Notes: generated from the sequence alone by a model not told the origin. Numbered from the stretch's first letter, positions 31,096 through 39,630 are shown. The stretch is 48,700 nucleotides of DNA from JAEKLB01 sp050249235 (GCA_050249235.1 JBFWQW010000010.1:1-48700); one strand, 5' to 3'. A program made the numbers and translations.

Positions 31096-31563
31096 TCAGA
31101 ACTCCTCGACCACACGGAGCCTTGGCCCGCTCTTCTCGAATCTCCAGACGCTGGCCTGGACTCCGCTTCGTGCCAGGACCTCGGCGAGTTGTCCGCTGGC
31201 ATTGCCTGGCGCGAGGCGAACGGGAGCATCGTGGTGGCGCGCCGCCGCGACGACCTCTGCTGCCAGCAGGTTGCAGCTGAGTTCTGCCTTCGCGAGAGCC
31301 ACTTCGCCGACGAGGGCGTTCGAGTCCAGGGCGATCACCCGGTCCGTGCTCGCGAGGAGCGCTTCCGGGTCGTCGATCGTCGATCCGTATCTCGCGAAGA
31401 GCCCCTGAAGAACGCCCGTCGAACGTCGCTCGGCGAGGAGCGCGAGCGCGAGCCGGATCTGGAACCCATAGACGGTCAGGAGGGGTAGGTCGATGTCCGT
31501 CGGAAGCTCGAGCACATCCATGCGGATCAGGAGGCCGAGTTGGTCGTCGACCACGAGGCTCAT
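31096..31563 (-). CDS. PIN-like protein, candidate toxin of an HTH/PIN pair
   Basis: A 155-residue protein, lower in GC than its neighbours. The opening MSLVVDDQLGLLIRM (Asp6, Asp7) could be the first strand and acidic residue of a PIN-like nuclease; ALDSNALVGEVALAKAELS then CNLLAAEVVAAARHHDAPVRL matches the helix-strand layout of the domain's second half, with an acidic residue in AAEVV. I am not certain of the family. Its ATG 31563 overlaps the stop of the HTH gene by one base (TGATG), so the two are co-translated, as in many toxin-antitoxin pairs. No PIN tetrad can be proven by eye. Confidence 0.55.
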   Translation of the reverse strand: MSLVVDDQLGLLIRMDVLELPTDIDLPLLTVYGFQIRLALALLAERRSTGVLQGLFARYGSTIDDPEALLASTDRVIALDSNALVGEVALAKAELSCNLLAAEVVAAARHHDAPVRLAPGNASGQLAEVLARSGVQASVWRFEKSGPRLRVVEEF

Positions 31564-31949
31564 CAGTCGACGACCCGTTGCTCTGCGATCAGCTGGGCGA
31601 CCGTGTCACGTAGAGCTGCATGCGCTTGGAGAAGAGACTCGAGCGCGCCCTTCAGTCGCTGCCGATCGATCGACACGTCGTCGAGCTCACGGCGGAGACC
31701 TTCGAGCTCGCCAGTGAGCCGGTCCCGTTCGGCGAGCCCGCCGGCATCCAGGCGCTCGAGTAGACGTCGACGTTCGTCCTCGACGCTCGCGGCGTCGATT
31801 CGAAGCCGACCACCTCTGGTCGGGAGAGGTTCGAGGTCGCCACGTTCGACGCGCTTGCGGACCGCGCTCTCGGTGATGCCGAGCAGCGCGGCTGCTTCCG
31901 CGACCGTGTAGCCGGTCATCGCCGCTCCGAGGACCCCGTCCTCCGCCAT
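31563..31949 (-). CDS. HTH (MerR/excisionase-like) protein with coiled coil
   Basis: A 128-residue protein. The DNA-binding part is a HTH_17/MerR-like helix-turn-helix: YTVAEAAALLGITESAVRKRVERGD, here cited as AALLGITESAVRKRVERG, followed by the wing LEPLPTRGGRLRI. The remainder (about 55-128) is a charged heptad region (LTGELEGLRRELDDVS; LKGALESLLQAHAALRD) that should form a coiled coil. ATG 31949 gives the full form; ATG 31919 has a GGAG 6 bp upstream and drops ten residues. It precedes and overlaps the PIN-like gene. Repeated TTGTCGCA boxes lie directly upstream, the likely autoregulatory site. Confidence 0.75.
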   Translation of the reverse strand: MAEDGVLGAAMTGYTVAEAAALLGITESAVRKRVERGDLEPLPTRGGRLRIDAASVEDERRRLLERLDAGGLAERDRLTGELEGLRRELDDVSIDRQRLKGALESLLQAHAALRDTVAQLIAEQRVVD

Positions 31950-31968
31950 GGCCCGGAGGCTATCGCTG

Positions 31969-32027
31969 TTGCGGAAATTGTCGCAAGAGGGCAGTGATCG
32001 CCGATTTCATCCGTGATGATGCGACAA
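31969..32027. promoter_or_regulatory. TTGTCGCA boxes upstream of the HTH gene
   Basis: TTGCG-N8-CGCAA (31969-31986) is a perfect dyad. Within it TTGTCGCA occupies 31978-31985; its reverse complement TGCGACAA is at 32020-32027. A related CGACAGTGTCG palindrome lies at 32116-32126, before the divergent gene at 32151. The region is AT-richer than its surroundings and probably holds the divergent promoters. The 200 bp from 31950 to 32150 hold no gene. Confidence 0.55.
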
Positions 32028-32150
32028 AGTCTTAGAAAAGAGAGGGATGGTGCGGGCCCCAAGTCGTCGGCGAGGTGGCCGGCGGTGCGATCCCGTCACG
32101 TTCTGCCCGGGAACGCGACAGTGTCGTAGCGCGTCGCCATACTTGGAGCC

Positions 32151-32486
32151 GTGCCCCGAGAGCCCATCGTTGATGCACTCGAGCTGCTCGACCAAGCCGT
32201 TGGAGACCTCGCCACCTCGGAGCCGGACGACATCCGCGCCGCGCTCGCTGCTTGGGCCCTGGCGGTTGGCGGAGCGGTTCACGAACGGAAGGGGACGCTC
32301 GTGTTGAGACTCCGTCACGGAGCCGCCGAGGTCAGCCTTCGCCTGCAGGTGCAGCCTCTTCTGTCTGCAGGCCTTCCGGCGGCAGTCATTCCATCCGTCG
32401 ACGACCTGGTAGCCGCCCTCAACGCGGGCGAGCTCCGCGACGAGATCGAAGCTGCCGTCGGTGCCGAGGCCGAGCTGGCCGTCTGA
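32151..32486 (+). CDS. Hypothetical 111-residue protein of the accessory patch
   Basis: No family recognised. It has an N-terminal helical part (IVDALELLDQAVGDLATSE; DIRAALAAWALAVGG), then strands GTLVLRLRHGAAEVSLRLQV and a helical C-terminus VDDLVAALNAGELRDEIEAA. GTG 32151 with TTGGAG 5 bp upstream. It is divergent from the HTH/PIN-like pair and shares the box-containing intergenic region, so it may belong to the same accessory unit. It is somewhat lower in GC than the core genes nearby. Confidence 0.6.
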   Translation: MPREPIVDALELLDQAVGDLATSEPDDIRAALAAWALAVGGAVHERKGTLVLRLRHGAAEVSLRLQVQPLLSAGLPAAVIPSVDDLVAALNAGELRDEIEAAVGAEAELAV

Positions 32487-32539
32487 GGACGTCTGAAGAG
32501 GTTCAGGACCCTCGTGGCCCTGGCTGTCTGGTGCCTGCG

Positions 32540-32967
32540 ATGGGGCGCATCGCGCCGCGCCCCGAGTTCATGAGCCCGCCCTGGATCGCGATGGCGAGGC
32601 GGGAGATCACCAGCGCGCTGGAGGGCCGGGACCTCGAGATCGAGCCTTTCACCCTCTCGGAGGAGTTCACCGATCCACCGGCGCACCGTCGGGACGGCTC
32701 CGACCGGGTGGGCTTCTCGGCGCGCGTGGGCGCCGGTCGGGTCGAGATCGGTGACGGCCCCGCGCCGGCGCGGACCTCCACATCGTCAGCGACTACGCCG
32801 ACGGGCTGGCGGTGGCCCGCGACCCGGATGCCGCCGCCGCCGACCCGGCCGAGGCGGCGCGGCGGATCGCCGAGGAGCGCCTGACGATCGAGGGCGACCC
32901 GTCCCGCGCCCCGGCCGTGCTGCAGGAGCTCGACATCGATCGGCTCTTGGCCGCGCACACGGCCTGA
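32540..32967 (+). pseudogene. SCP2/sterol-carrier-like gene broken by a frameshift
   Basis: The first part, from ATG 32540, reads MGRIAPRPEF, SALEGRDLEIEPFTLSEEF and DRVGFSARVGAGRVEIGDG. Near 32755-32770 this frame turns into a Pro/Arg-rich shadow, while the minus-one frame takes over with ADLHIVSDYADGLAVARDPD, AARRIAEERLTIEGDPSRA and LDIDRLLAAHTA, ending at 32967. Together they resemble a lipid-transfer (SCP2-like) protein. One base lost, or two gained, in the run of GC repeats would explain it; an assembly or sequencing error is equally possible. Confidence 0.75.
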
Positions 32968-33016
32968 CCGTGCCGCGGCCACCCGGGCCGGCGCCGCGGC
33001 GGCCGGCGGGCCCGGA

Positions 33017-33607
33017 TCAGAGCTCGAGGCGCATGAGGACGCGGGGGAAGCCGTCGAGCACCGACGCGGTGTCGGCCACCTTCTCGAAGCCGGCCCGCTC
33101 GAAGAGGGCCCGCGTGCCGACGTAGCCCATCGTCAGGTCGACCCGGGCACCCCGGTTGTCGACGGGATAGCCCTCGACGGCCGGCGCGCCGTACGAGCGG
33201 GCGAAGTCCACCGCGCCGAGCAGGAGGGCGTGGGCGATGCCCCGGCCGCGGTTGCCGGCCCGGGTCCGGAAGCACCACACGGTCCAGACCGGCCGGTCGT
33301 CGACGTGGGGGATCCGGCTGGCGGCGCGGGCGAAGCTGTGCAGGTCGGTCCGGGGCGCCACGCCCGCCCAGCCGACGGGCTCGTCGCCGTCGTAGGCGAG
33401 GACGCCGGGAGCGGGGTCCCGCCGGCACAGGTCGGCGACGTACTCCCCCCGCGCCGGGCCCCGCAGCTCCTGGTTCAGCCGGGACGGGACCCGGTAGGTC
33501 AGGCACCAGCACACGTTGGCGTCGGGCGACTTCGGCCCGATCACCTGCCGGACGTCGTCGAAGACGTCCGCCGGTCGCACGTCGAAGGCCGTGACGTCGA
33601 AGGCCAT
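33017..33607 (-). CDS. GNAT-family N-acetyltransferase
   Basis: A 196-residue acetyl-CoA-dependent acetyltransferase. The core strand LAYDGDEPVGWAGVAPR precedes the acetyl-CoA loop RTRAGNRGRGIAHALLLGAV (R/Q-x-x-G-x-G/A, cited within 20 residues) and a C-terminal half with ARSYGAPAVEGYPVD, YVGTRALFERAGFEKVAD. The N-terminus has an unusual SPDANVCWCLTYRVP segment seen in a subgroup of actinobacterial GNATs. ATG 33607 is preferred over an upstream GTG/ATG that would add 14 residues. It is divergent from the amidase, with 161 bp between them. The substrate is unknown. Confidence 0.88.
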   Translation of the reverse strand: MAFDVTAFDVRPADVFDDVRQVIGPKSPDANVCWCLTYRVPSRLNQELRGPARGEYVADLCRRDPAPGVLAYDGDEPVGWAGVAPRTDLHSFARAASRIPHVDDRPVWTVWCFRTRAGNRGRGIAHALLLGAVDFARSYGAPAVEGYPVDNRGARVDLTMGYVGTRALFERAGFEKVADTASVLDGFPRVLMRLEL

Positions 33608-33768
33608 GCAGACAGGATGCCCTCCCGCTCCGGCCCGGTGCGGCTCCACCGGGATCAGGCCTCCGAGCTCGCCCTCGGGGCGGGCGGGGGCTGGGCCGGC
33701 TTCTGTCGTCCTGTGACACGCTGGTCGCCGGCGGTCCGTGGGGCCCGACCGGCGACGAAGGGGATGTC

Positions 33769-35163
33769 GTGGCTGATGACCTGACCTGGATGCCCGCCTG
33801 GCAGATCCGCGAGCTGATCGGCAAGCGGGAGGTGTCGCCCAGCGAGGTGCTCGAGCACTTCCTCGGCCGCATCGCCGAGCACGACCACAAGCTCCAGTCG
33901 TTCCGCCACCTCGACGCCGACCAGGCCCGGGAGACGGCCAGGCGGGCCGACCGGGCGGTGCTCGACGGCGACCCGCTCGGCCCGCTGCACGGCATCCCGA
34001 TCTCGGCGAAGGAGGAGGTGCCGATCAAGGGGATGCCGCTGAAGCCCCGCCCGGGCCTTCCCGTCACCATCTCCGGGCACGACATCCTCGCCGTCACCCG
34101 GCTTCGGGAGGCGGGCGCCAACATCATCGGCACAAACTCGATGCTCGGCTCCGGCGACGGCGGGCTGGACAAGGGGCGCATGGACTTCTCGGCCGAGGCC
34201 CGCAACCCGTGGGACACCACCCGCACCGCGGGCTGGTCGTCGTCGGGCAGCGCCGCCGCCACCGCCACCGGGCTGGTGCCGATCGCCATCGGCACCGACG
34301 GCGGCGGCTCGACCCGGCTCCCGGCCGCGTACTCCGGCGTCTTCGGCCTGCACCCCACCGCCGGGCTGATCCCGATCGTCGACTACGACACGCCCCGGGT
34401 GCCCCCGCTCACGCTGACGCGCGGCCCGATGTGCCGTGACGTCCTCGACGCCGCCGTCACCCTCCAGGTGATGGCCGGCCCCGACGGCCGCGACTTCACC
34501 TGCATCCAGACGCCGACCCCCGACCTGGTGTCGGGCATCGAGGACGGCGTCGAGGGGATGCGGCTGGCCTGGACCGACGACTACGGCTACACCGGCAGGT
34601 ACGCCCTCGAGGAGAGCGACCGGGTCATCGCCCACGTCCGGGAGGCGGCCCTGGGCTTCGCCCGCATCGGCGCCACCGTGGTCCCCACCGCCGAGGTGTG
34701 GGAGGACCCGATCGAGGCGTCCGGCGTCACGAACTGGCTCTTCGGCGTCGCCGTCGACCCCAACAACCCGGCCCCGGCGCCGTCCACCCCCGTGTGGGCC
34801 GCGGCCATGGACCTCCGGCAGCGGAACTGGGCCCGCTTCATGGCCCTGTTCGAGGATCACGACCTGCTGGTGACGCCGACGTCGCAGCTCCTCGCCCCGA
34901 CCATGGACGAGTGGGACCGGCGCTGGATGCGGGAGGGGTCGAGCTTCCCCGGCGGGAGCTTCGGGCCCACCTACACGAGCCACACGACGATGTTCAACTG
35001 GCTGTGCTTCCCGGCCGTGTCGGTGCCGTGCGGCTTCGTCGACGGCCTGCCGGTGGGCCTGCACATCGTCGGGCCGCCCTGCTCGGAGGACCGCATCCTC
35101 CGCGCCGCCCGGGCCTTCCAGAAGGCGTTCCCCCAGGCGGACATCCCCACCAGCGTCCGGTAG
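33769..35163 (+). CDS. Amidase (amidase signature family)
   Basis: A 464-residue hydrolase of C-N bonds. The Ser-Ser-Lys triad is readable: Lys81 in ISAKEEVP, the cis-Ser in GWSSSGSAA (about 158-159), and nucleophile Ser181 in GTDGGGSTRLPAA. WMPAWQIRELIGKREVSPSE at the start and NWLCFPAVSVPCGFVDGLP, VGPPCSEDRIL at the end are also family features. It is shorter than GatA and lacks any gatB/gatC neighbour, so a role in tRNA amidation is unlikely; a catabolic or detoxifying amidase is more probable. GTG 33769. Confidence 0.92.
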   Translation: MADDLTWMPAWQIRELIGKREVSPSEVLEHFLGRIAEHDHKLQSFRHLDADQARETARRADRAVLDGDPLGPLHGIPISAKEEVPIKGMPLKPRPGLPVTISGHDILAVTRLREAGANIIGTNSMLGSGDGGLDKGRMDFSAEARNPWDTTRTAGWSSSGSAAATATGLVPIAIGTDGGGSTRLPAAYSGVFGLHPTAGLIPIVDYDTPRVPPLTLTRGPMCRDVLDAAVTLQVMAGPDGRDFTCIQTPTPDLVSGIEDGVEGMRLAWTDDYGYTGRYALEESDRVIAHVREAALGFARIGATVVPTAEVWEDPIEASGVTNWLFGVAVDPNNPAPAPSTPVWAAAMDLRQRNWARFMALFEDHDLLVTPTSQLLAPTMDEWDRRWMREGSSFPGGSFGPTYTSHTTMFNWLCFPAVSVPCGFVDGLPVGLHIVGPPCSEDRILRAARAFQKAFPQADIPTSVR

Positions 35164-35188
35164 CCCTGAGGCCGAGGGGCCGCGCCGC

Positions 35189-35452
35189 TCAGGGCTCCCG
35201 CCACCGCCGGTAGAGCCCGACAAGCTCGTCGACCATCTCGTCGGGCAGGTCCTCGGGGTGGACGTGGCCGAGGGCGTCGATCGTGAGCCGGAGCTGGTCG
35301 AGGTAGTCGGCGCAGTGGGGGCAACCGGCGAGGTGGGCTTCCAGCCGCTCGGCGTCCCGCCGGTCGAGCCCGCCGTCGAGGTAGGTGGCCATGAGCGCGA
35401 CCGCGTCACGGCACACGAGCGCTTGCCGCCGCCGCCACCACGGACCCCTCAC
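35189..35452 (-). CDS. Zinc-binding anti-sigma factor (ZAS type), soluble
   Basis: An 87-residue anti-sigma protein. The zinc-binding HX3CX2C motif is His40, Cys44 and Cys47 (EAHLAGCPHC), with Cys14 as the likely fourth ligand. There is no membrane helix, so it should be a cytosolic, possibly redox-sensitive, inhibitor. GTG 35452 overlaps the sigma factor stop as GTGA, so the pair is translated together. It ends 25 bp from the convergent amidase gene. Confidence 0.9.
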   Translation of the reverse strand: MRGPWWRRRQALVCRDAVALMATYLDGGLDRRDAERLEAHLAGCPHCADYLDQLRLTIDALGHVHPEDLPDEMVDELVGLYRRWREP

Positions 35453-36030
35453 CGCTCACCCGCCAGCTCGCCGGTCAGCAGGGCCCGGAGCCTGGCCCGG
35501 CCCCGGTGCAGGAGCACTCGCTGGTTGCCGTCGGTGATCCCGAGGGCGGCCGAGACCTCGGCCGGGCTCGCCCCTTCGACGTCGCGGAGCAGGACGACCT
35601 GGCGCTGCAGCGCCGGCAGGGAGGGCAGCAGGGCCCGGACCCGGTGGGCGAGGTCGTGGGCGACGATGCGGTCGTCGACGCCGTCGGTCCACGGCACCGG
35701 CGGCCGGGCCCAGGCGCCCGAGGCGTCGAACCGCTCGCCCAGGTCCTCCTCCGGGCGGCCGGCCCGGGCCTCCCGGCCGGCGCTGCTGCGGGCCCGGTTG
35801 AGGAGGATGTGGAAGAGCCAGGTCCTGAACGACGAACGACCCTCGAACCGCTCCACGCCCCGGACCACCGCCAGCCAGGTGTCCTGGCACACCTCCTCGG
35901 CGACGGCCCGGCTCCCGACGGTGGCCTCGGCCAGGCGCAGCAGCCGGGGCTGGTAGCGGCGGAGGAGCTCGACGAACGCGGCCTGGTCGCCGGCCCGCAG
36001 GCGCTCGACCAGACCGACGTCGTCGTCCAT
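35449..36030 (-). CDS. ECF sigma factor
   Basis: A 193-residue extracytoplasmic-function sigma factor. Region 2 is visible as FVELLRRYQPRLLRLAEAT, EEVCQDTWLAVVRGVERFEG and SFRTWLFHILLNRARS; region 4 as LPALQRQVVLLRDVEGAS and ALGITDGNQRVLLHRGRARL. ATG 36030. It is the first gene of the pair with the ZAS anti-sigma. No obvious autoregulated promoter was identified in the 119 bp between it and the cupin gene upstream, which shows no other gene. Confidence 0.95.
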   Translation of the reverse strand: MDDDVGLVERLRAGDQAAFVELLRRYQPRLLRLAEATVGSRAVAEEVCQDTWLAVVRGVERFEGRSSFRTWLFHILLNRARSSAGREARAGRPEEDLGERFDASGAWARPPVPWTDGVDDRIVAHDLAHRVRALLPSLPALQRQVVLLRDVEGASPAEVSAALGITDGNQRVLLHRGRARLRALLTGELAGER

Positions 36031-36149
36031 CGCCGCCGACGCTACGACGACCGGCTCGGCCGCGCCGGCGAGGTCGCCGAGGTCGCGCCGGCCCTCGACG
36101 AGGGCCACCGGCGGCCCGGGTCGCACCCCGTCGCCGCGTCCCAGAGGCG

Positions 36150-36515
36150 TCAGGATGGCCTGGCGTAGCTCTGGGCCGTCGAGCTGTCGAACTCGAAGGC
36201 GACCACCGCCTCGTCGCCGACCACCCAGGCGTCGTGGCCGGGCTCGATGACGTAGGCGTCGCCCGGCGTGGCGTCGCCCTCGGTGCCGTCGTCGTGGACG
36301 ACGTGCATCGTCCCGGACACGATGACGCCGACGTGGTGGGCCTGGCACTTCTCGCCGCCGACGACGGGCTTGATGCACTCCGACCACCGCCATCCGGGCT
36401 GCGCGGTCAGCCGGGCGGCCTTCACCGAGCCGAGGTCGATGACCTCGAGCCGGGTCTTGTCCGGCGTGCGCACCTCGTCGGCGGCGCCGAAGCTCCTGGT
36501 TGTCAGTCCGGCCAT
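36150..36515 (-). CDS. Cupin-domain protein
   Basis: A 121-residue single cupin. Metal-site motif 1 appears as CQAHHVGVIVSGTMHVVHDDG and motif 2 as PGDAYVIEPGHDAWVVGDE (both cited partly as anchors: HHVGVIVSG; PGDAYVIEPGHD). It begins MAGLTTRSFGAADEVR. Such small cupins bind a metal or small ligand and are often stress-linked; the function here is unknown. ATG 36515 preceded by GAGGGG. It lies upstream of the ECF sigma factor in the same direction, 119 bp apart. Confidence 0.85.
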   Translation of the reverse strand: MAGLTTRSFGAADEVRTPDKTRLEVIDLGSVKAARLTAQPGWRWSECIKPVVGGEKCQAHHVGVIVSGTMHVVHDDGTEGDATPGDAYVIEPGHDAWVVGDEAVVAFEFDSSTAQSYARPS

Positions 36516-36571
36516 GTGGTCCCCCCTCGGGTTGGTTGGTCGGGGAACGGTCCTGCCGCCGGTCCGGCGCG

Positions 36572-37558
36572 TTACAGCGCCGGACCGGATCCGTCGTCGT
36601 CATCGTCGTCGTGGGAGCGGCCGAGCAGCTCGCCGTCGCGGAGCCCCGAGACGGGGCCGTCCACGCAGACGGCGATCACCGTGGCGAGCGGGTCGTCGCG
36701 GCTGTAGCGGCGGCCGGACGTGTGGCGGGTCCCGCCCAGCGGTTCGACCGTCGCCTCCGCGATGGGACTCGGGACCAGGCGCACGCCGAGGCGGCGGAGC
36801 ACGCCGCCGGCATCGAAGACGGCGGCGCCGTCGACCTGGGTCAGGGCGTGCCTGAGGGGCGCCAGGTGGAAGGGCCGGAGGATCTGCAGGGCCGGCGGGG
36901 TGGGGAGCCGCTCCTCGACCGGCGGCCCGGGTCCGTCGTCGGGCCGGTAGACGAGCAGGGCACCGATGCCGAGCGACCCGAGGTCGTGGACGGCGAACTC
37001 GAGCAGCGCCCCCAGCACGGCCGGGTCGCCGGGTGCCGGGCCGGCCGTGACGGCGGCCACCAGTCCCCGCAGCGGCGGCTCGAGGTGCCAGCGGTGGCCC
37101 TCCCACCGCAGCACGCCGAACGGGCCGACCACCCGCACCGACCCGGCCGGGTGGCGCTGCACGACGGTGGCGCCGAGGACGTCGGCCAGCACGACCAGGT
37201 CGCGCTCCGAGCCGGCTGGGCGGTCGAAGACCATCCACTCGTTGTGGTGGTCGGTGTGGCGGACCAGCCAGCTCGAGAGCCCGTCGGCGTAGCGGCGGGC
37301 CGCCTCGAGCGGCTGCTCGCCGAGCGGGGCGCGGGTGATGTCCAGCAGCGTCCCGGCCGCCCAGGTCGCCGGGTCCGACCGCGGCCCGATGATCGTCCCG
37401 CTGCTCGACACCCGCCGCTCGTGGACGGGCGGCCGCAGGGCCCGGTCGATCTCGGTGACCAGCATCTCGTGGAAGGCGTCGGTGCCCTCCCGCCGCAGCC
37501 CGTTCTCCTCCAGGTCCTCGGCCAGCCGCCGCAGCCGCCCGGTCATGCCGTCCGCCAC
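36572..37558 (-). CDS. Divergent diadenylate-cyclase (DisA_N) domain protein
   Basis: A 328-residue cytosolic protein. The C-terminal third resembles the DisA_N/DAC fold that condenses two ATP to c-di-AMP: VDGAAVFDAGGVLRRLGVRL carries the DGA motif (near residue 242), and LGGTRHTSGRRYSRDD carries the nucleotide-binding loop, though the usual RHR is RHT (about 278-280). The strand LATVIAVCVDGPVSGLRDG follows. The N-terminal 230 residues are not recognised, and the protein ends with an acidic DDDDDD run. Activity as a cyclase is uncertain because of the changed loop. GTG 37558 or ATG 37546 is the start. Confidence 0.75.
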   Translation of the reverse strand: MADGMTGRLRRLAEDLEENGLRREGTDAFHEMLVTEIDRALRPPVHERRVSSSGTIIGPRSDPATWAAGTLLDITRAPLGEQPLEAARRYADGLSSWLVRHTDHHNEWMVFDRPAGSERDLVVLADVLGATVVQRHPAGSVRVVGPFGVLRWEGHRWHLEPPLRGLVAAVTAGPAPGDPAVLGALLEFAVHDLGSLGIGALLVYRPDDGPGPPVEERLPTPPALQILRPFHLAPLRHALTQVDGAAVFDAGGVLRRLGVRLVPSPIAEATVEPLGGTRHTSGRRYSRDDPLATVIAVCVDGPVSGLRDGELLGRSHDDDDDDGSGPAL

Positions 37559-37715
37559 GGCCGGACGCTACTGGGACCACCCCGGCCCCCCGCCGGGCCG
37601 CCGGCGGGCGGTCGGCGCACGAGGGGGGCGTGGGCGACGGGACTGGCGGCCGCCCCGGGGCCGGCGCCCACTCCTCGCCGTCGTTCGAGCCCGGCGACGG
37701 CGACCACGTCGATGA

Positions 37716-37748
37716 TGCACGTCGGGAAAGGCGGTCCCGCGGAACCGC
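37716..37748 (+). repeat. Left copy of imperfect direct repeat flanking hsdMSR
   Basis: This 33-bp segment starts TGCACGTCGGGAAA and ends with the 12-mer CCGCGGAACCGC (37737-37748). A similar segment, TGCATGTCCGGCAA then the same 12-mer, occurs at 43888-43919 in the same orientation. The 270 bp between the DAC-like gene and hsdM contain no gene; the hsd promoter must be here. Confidence 0.5.
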
Positions 37749-37827
37749 GCGTGCGGGGCGTGGCGGCGGCCCGGGGGAGGCCCCCCTACGCTCCCGTTTG
37801 CACGACAGGCGAAAGCAGGGGCACTCG

Positions 37828-39630
37828 GTGACGCTCACCCACGGCGGCTCGTTCGGCGACAAGGTCAACTTCATCTGGTCGGTGGCCGACCTGCTGCGTG
37901 GCGACTACAAGCAGTCCGAGTACGGCCGGGTGATCCTCCCGCTGGTCGTCATCCGCCGCCTCGACTGCGTGCTGGCCGACACCAAGGCGGCCGTCATCGC
38001 CCGGTTCCACGAGCTGGAGGGCCGCCTCGACGACCCGGAGCGGGCCCTCTGCGCCGTGGCCGGGCGTGACTTCTACAACACGTCGGCGCTCGACTTCCGG
38101 GCCCTGACGGGCGACCCGGCCAACGTCGAGACCAACCTCCGGCAGTACATCGGGGGCTTCTCGTCCGGCGCCCGGGACGTGATCGACAAGTTCCGGTTCG
38201 ACGAGCACATCCGGCGGATGGCCCAGTCGGGCCTGCTCTACCAGGTGGTCGCCCGCTTCGCCGACGTCGACCTGCACCCGGACCGGGTCGACAACCACGA
38301 GATGGGTTCGATCTACGAGGAGCTCATCCGCCGCTTCTCGGAGCAGTCGAACGAGACCGCCGGCGAGCACTTCACCCCCCGTGAGGTGATCCGGCTCATG
38401 GTCGACCTGCTCTTCGCCGAGGACGACCGGCTGCTGCGCGACCCCGGCGTGGTGAAGACCCTGTTCGACCCGGCCTGCGGCACCGGTGGGATGCTGGCGG
38501 TGGCCGAGGAGCGGCTGCTCGAGATGAACCCCCAGGCCCACCTCGAGGTCTACGGCCAGGAGCTCAACGACGAGTCCTACGCCATCTGCCGCTCCGACAT
38601 GATGCTCAAGGGCCACGCCTCCGGGAACATCGTCAACGGCAACTCCTTCAGCCAGGACGGCTTCACCGGGCGGCGGTTCGACTACCTGCTGGCCAACCCG
38701 CCCTTCGGCGTGGAGTGGAAGAAGGTCGATGCCGCCGTGCGGGGCGAGCACAAGAACCTCGGCTTCGGCGGCCGCTTCGGGGCCGGCCTGCCCCGCATCA
38801 ACGACGGGTCGCTGCTGTTCCTCCAGCACATGATCTCGAAGATGAAGCCGGTGTCCGAGGGCGGGACCCGCCTCGCCATCGTCTTCAACGGCTCGCCGCT
38901 GTTCACCGGCGCTGCCGGCTCCGGAGAGTCGGAGATCCGCCGCTGGATCATCGAGAACGACTGGCTCGAGGCCGTCGTCGCCCTGCCCGACCAGCTCTTC
39001 TACAACACCGGGATCTCCACCTACTTCTGGATCGTCACCAACCGCAAGCGCCCCGACCGCCGGGGCCTGGTGCAGCTGGTCGACGCCCGGGAGCTGTTCG
39101 TGAAGATGCGCAAGTCGCTGGGCGAGAAGCGCAAGCAGCTGAGCGACGACCAGATCGCCGAGATCGTCCGCCTCTACGGCGACTTCGCCGAGGGCGACCG
39201 GGTGAAGATCCTCCCCAACGAGTCGTTCGGCTTCCAGCGCATCACGGTCGAGCGCCCGCTCGTGGATGACGACGGCAAGCCGGTCACCGACCGCAAGGGC
39301 GTGCCCAAGCCCGACCCGTCGTTGCGCGACCAGGAGAACGTGCCGCTCCCGGCCGGCACACCGGCGTGGGACCAGGCCGACGAGGGCGCGGCGAAGCGCC
39401 TGGCCGACCCGGCCCACCGGGCGGCGGTCGACGCCTACGTCGAGGCCGAGGTCCGCCCCTGGGTGCCGGACGCCTGGGTCGACCACGCCAAGACCAAGAT
39501 CGGCTATGAGATCCCCCTGACCCGGCACTTCTACAAGTACGTGCCACCCCGCCCGGTCGCGGAGATCGACGCGGAGATCAAGGCCCTGGAAATCCGGATC
39601 CAGGAGCTGCTTGCCGAGGTCACGGAGTGA
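37828..39630 (+). CDS. hsdM: Type I restriction-modification methyltransferase subunit
   Basis: A 600-residue DNA adenine methyltransferase subunit. The N-terminal helical domain (FIWSVADLLRGDYKQSEYG) is followed by the SAM-binding motif I TLFDPACGTGGM (near residue 213) and catalytic motif IV LLANPPFG (near 289). EHFTPREVIRLMVDLLF is the usual pre-motif I helix. The C-terminal part ends in a helical tail (EIKALEIRIQELLAEV) that contacts HsdS. It methylates adenine in the sequence chosen by HsdS. GTG 37828 is the start; the stop overlaps hsdS (GTGA). Confidence 0.96.
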   Translation: MTLTHGGSFGDKVNFIWSVADLLRGDYKQSEYGRVILPLVVIRRLDCVLADTKAAVIARFHELEGRLDDPERALCAVAGRDFYNTSALDFRALTGDPANVETNLRQYIGGFSSGARDVIDKFRFDEHIRRMAQSGLLYQVVARFADVDLHPDRVDNHEMGSIYEELIRRFSEQSNETAGEHFTPREVIRLMVDLLFAEDDRLLRDPGVVKTLFDPACGTGGMLAVAEERLLEMNPQAHLEVYGQELNDESYAICRSDMMLKGHASGNIVNGNSFSQDGFTGRRFDYLLANPPFGVEWKKVDAAVRGEHKNLGFGGRFGAGLPRINDGSLLFLQHMISKMKPVSEGGTRLAIVFNGSPLFTGAAGSGESEIRRWIIENDWLEAVVALPDQLFYNTGISTYFWIVTNRKRPDRRGLVQLVDARELFVKMRKSLGEKRKQLSDDQIAEIVRLYGDFAEGDRVKILPNESFGFQRITVERPLVDDDGKPVTDRKGVPKPDPSLRDQENVPLPAGTPAWDQADEGAAKRLADPAHRAAVDAYVEAEVRPWVPDAWVDHAKTKIGYEIPLTRHFYKYVPPRPVAEIDAEIKALEIRIQELLAEVTE

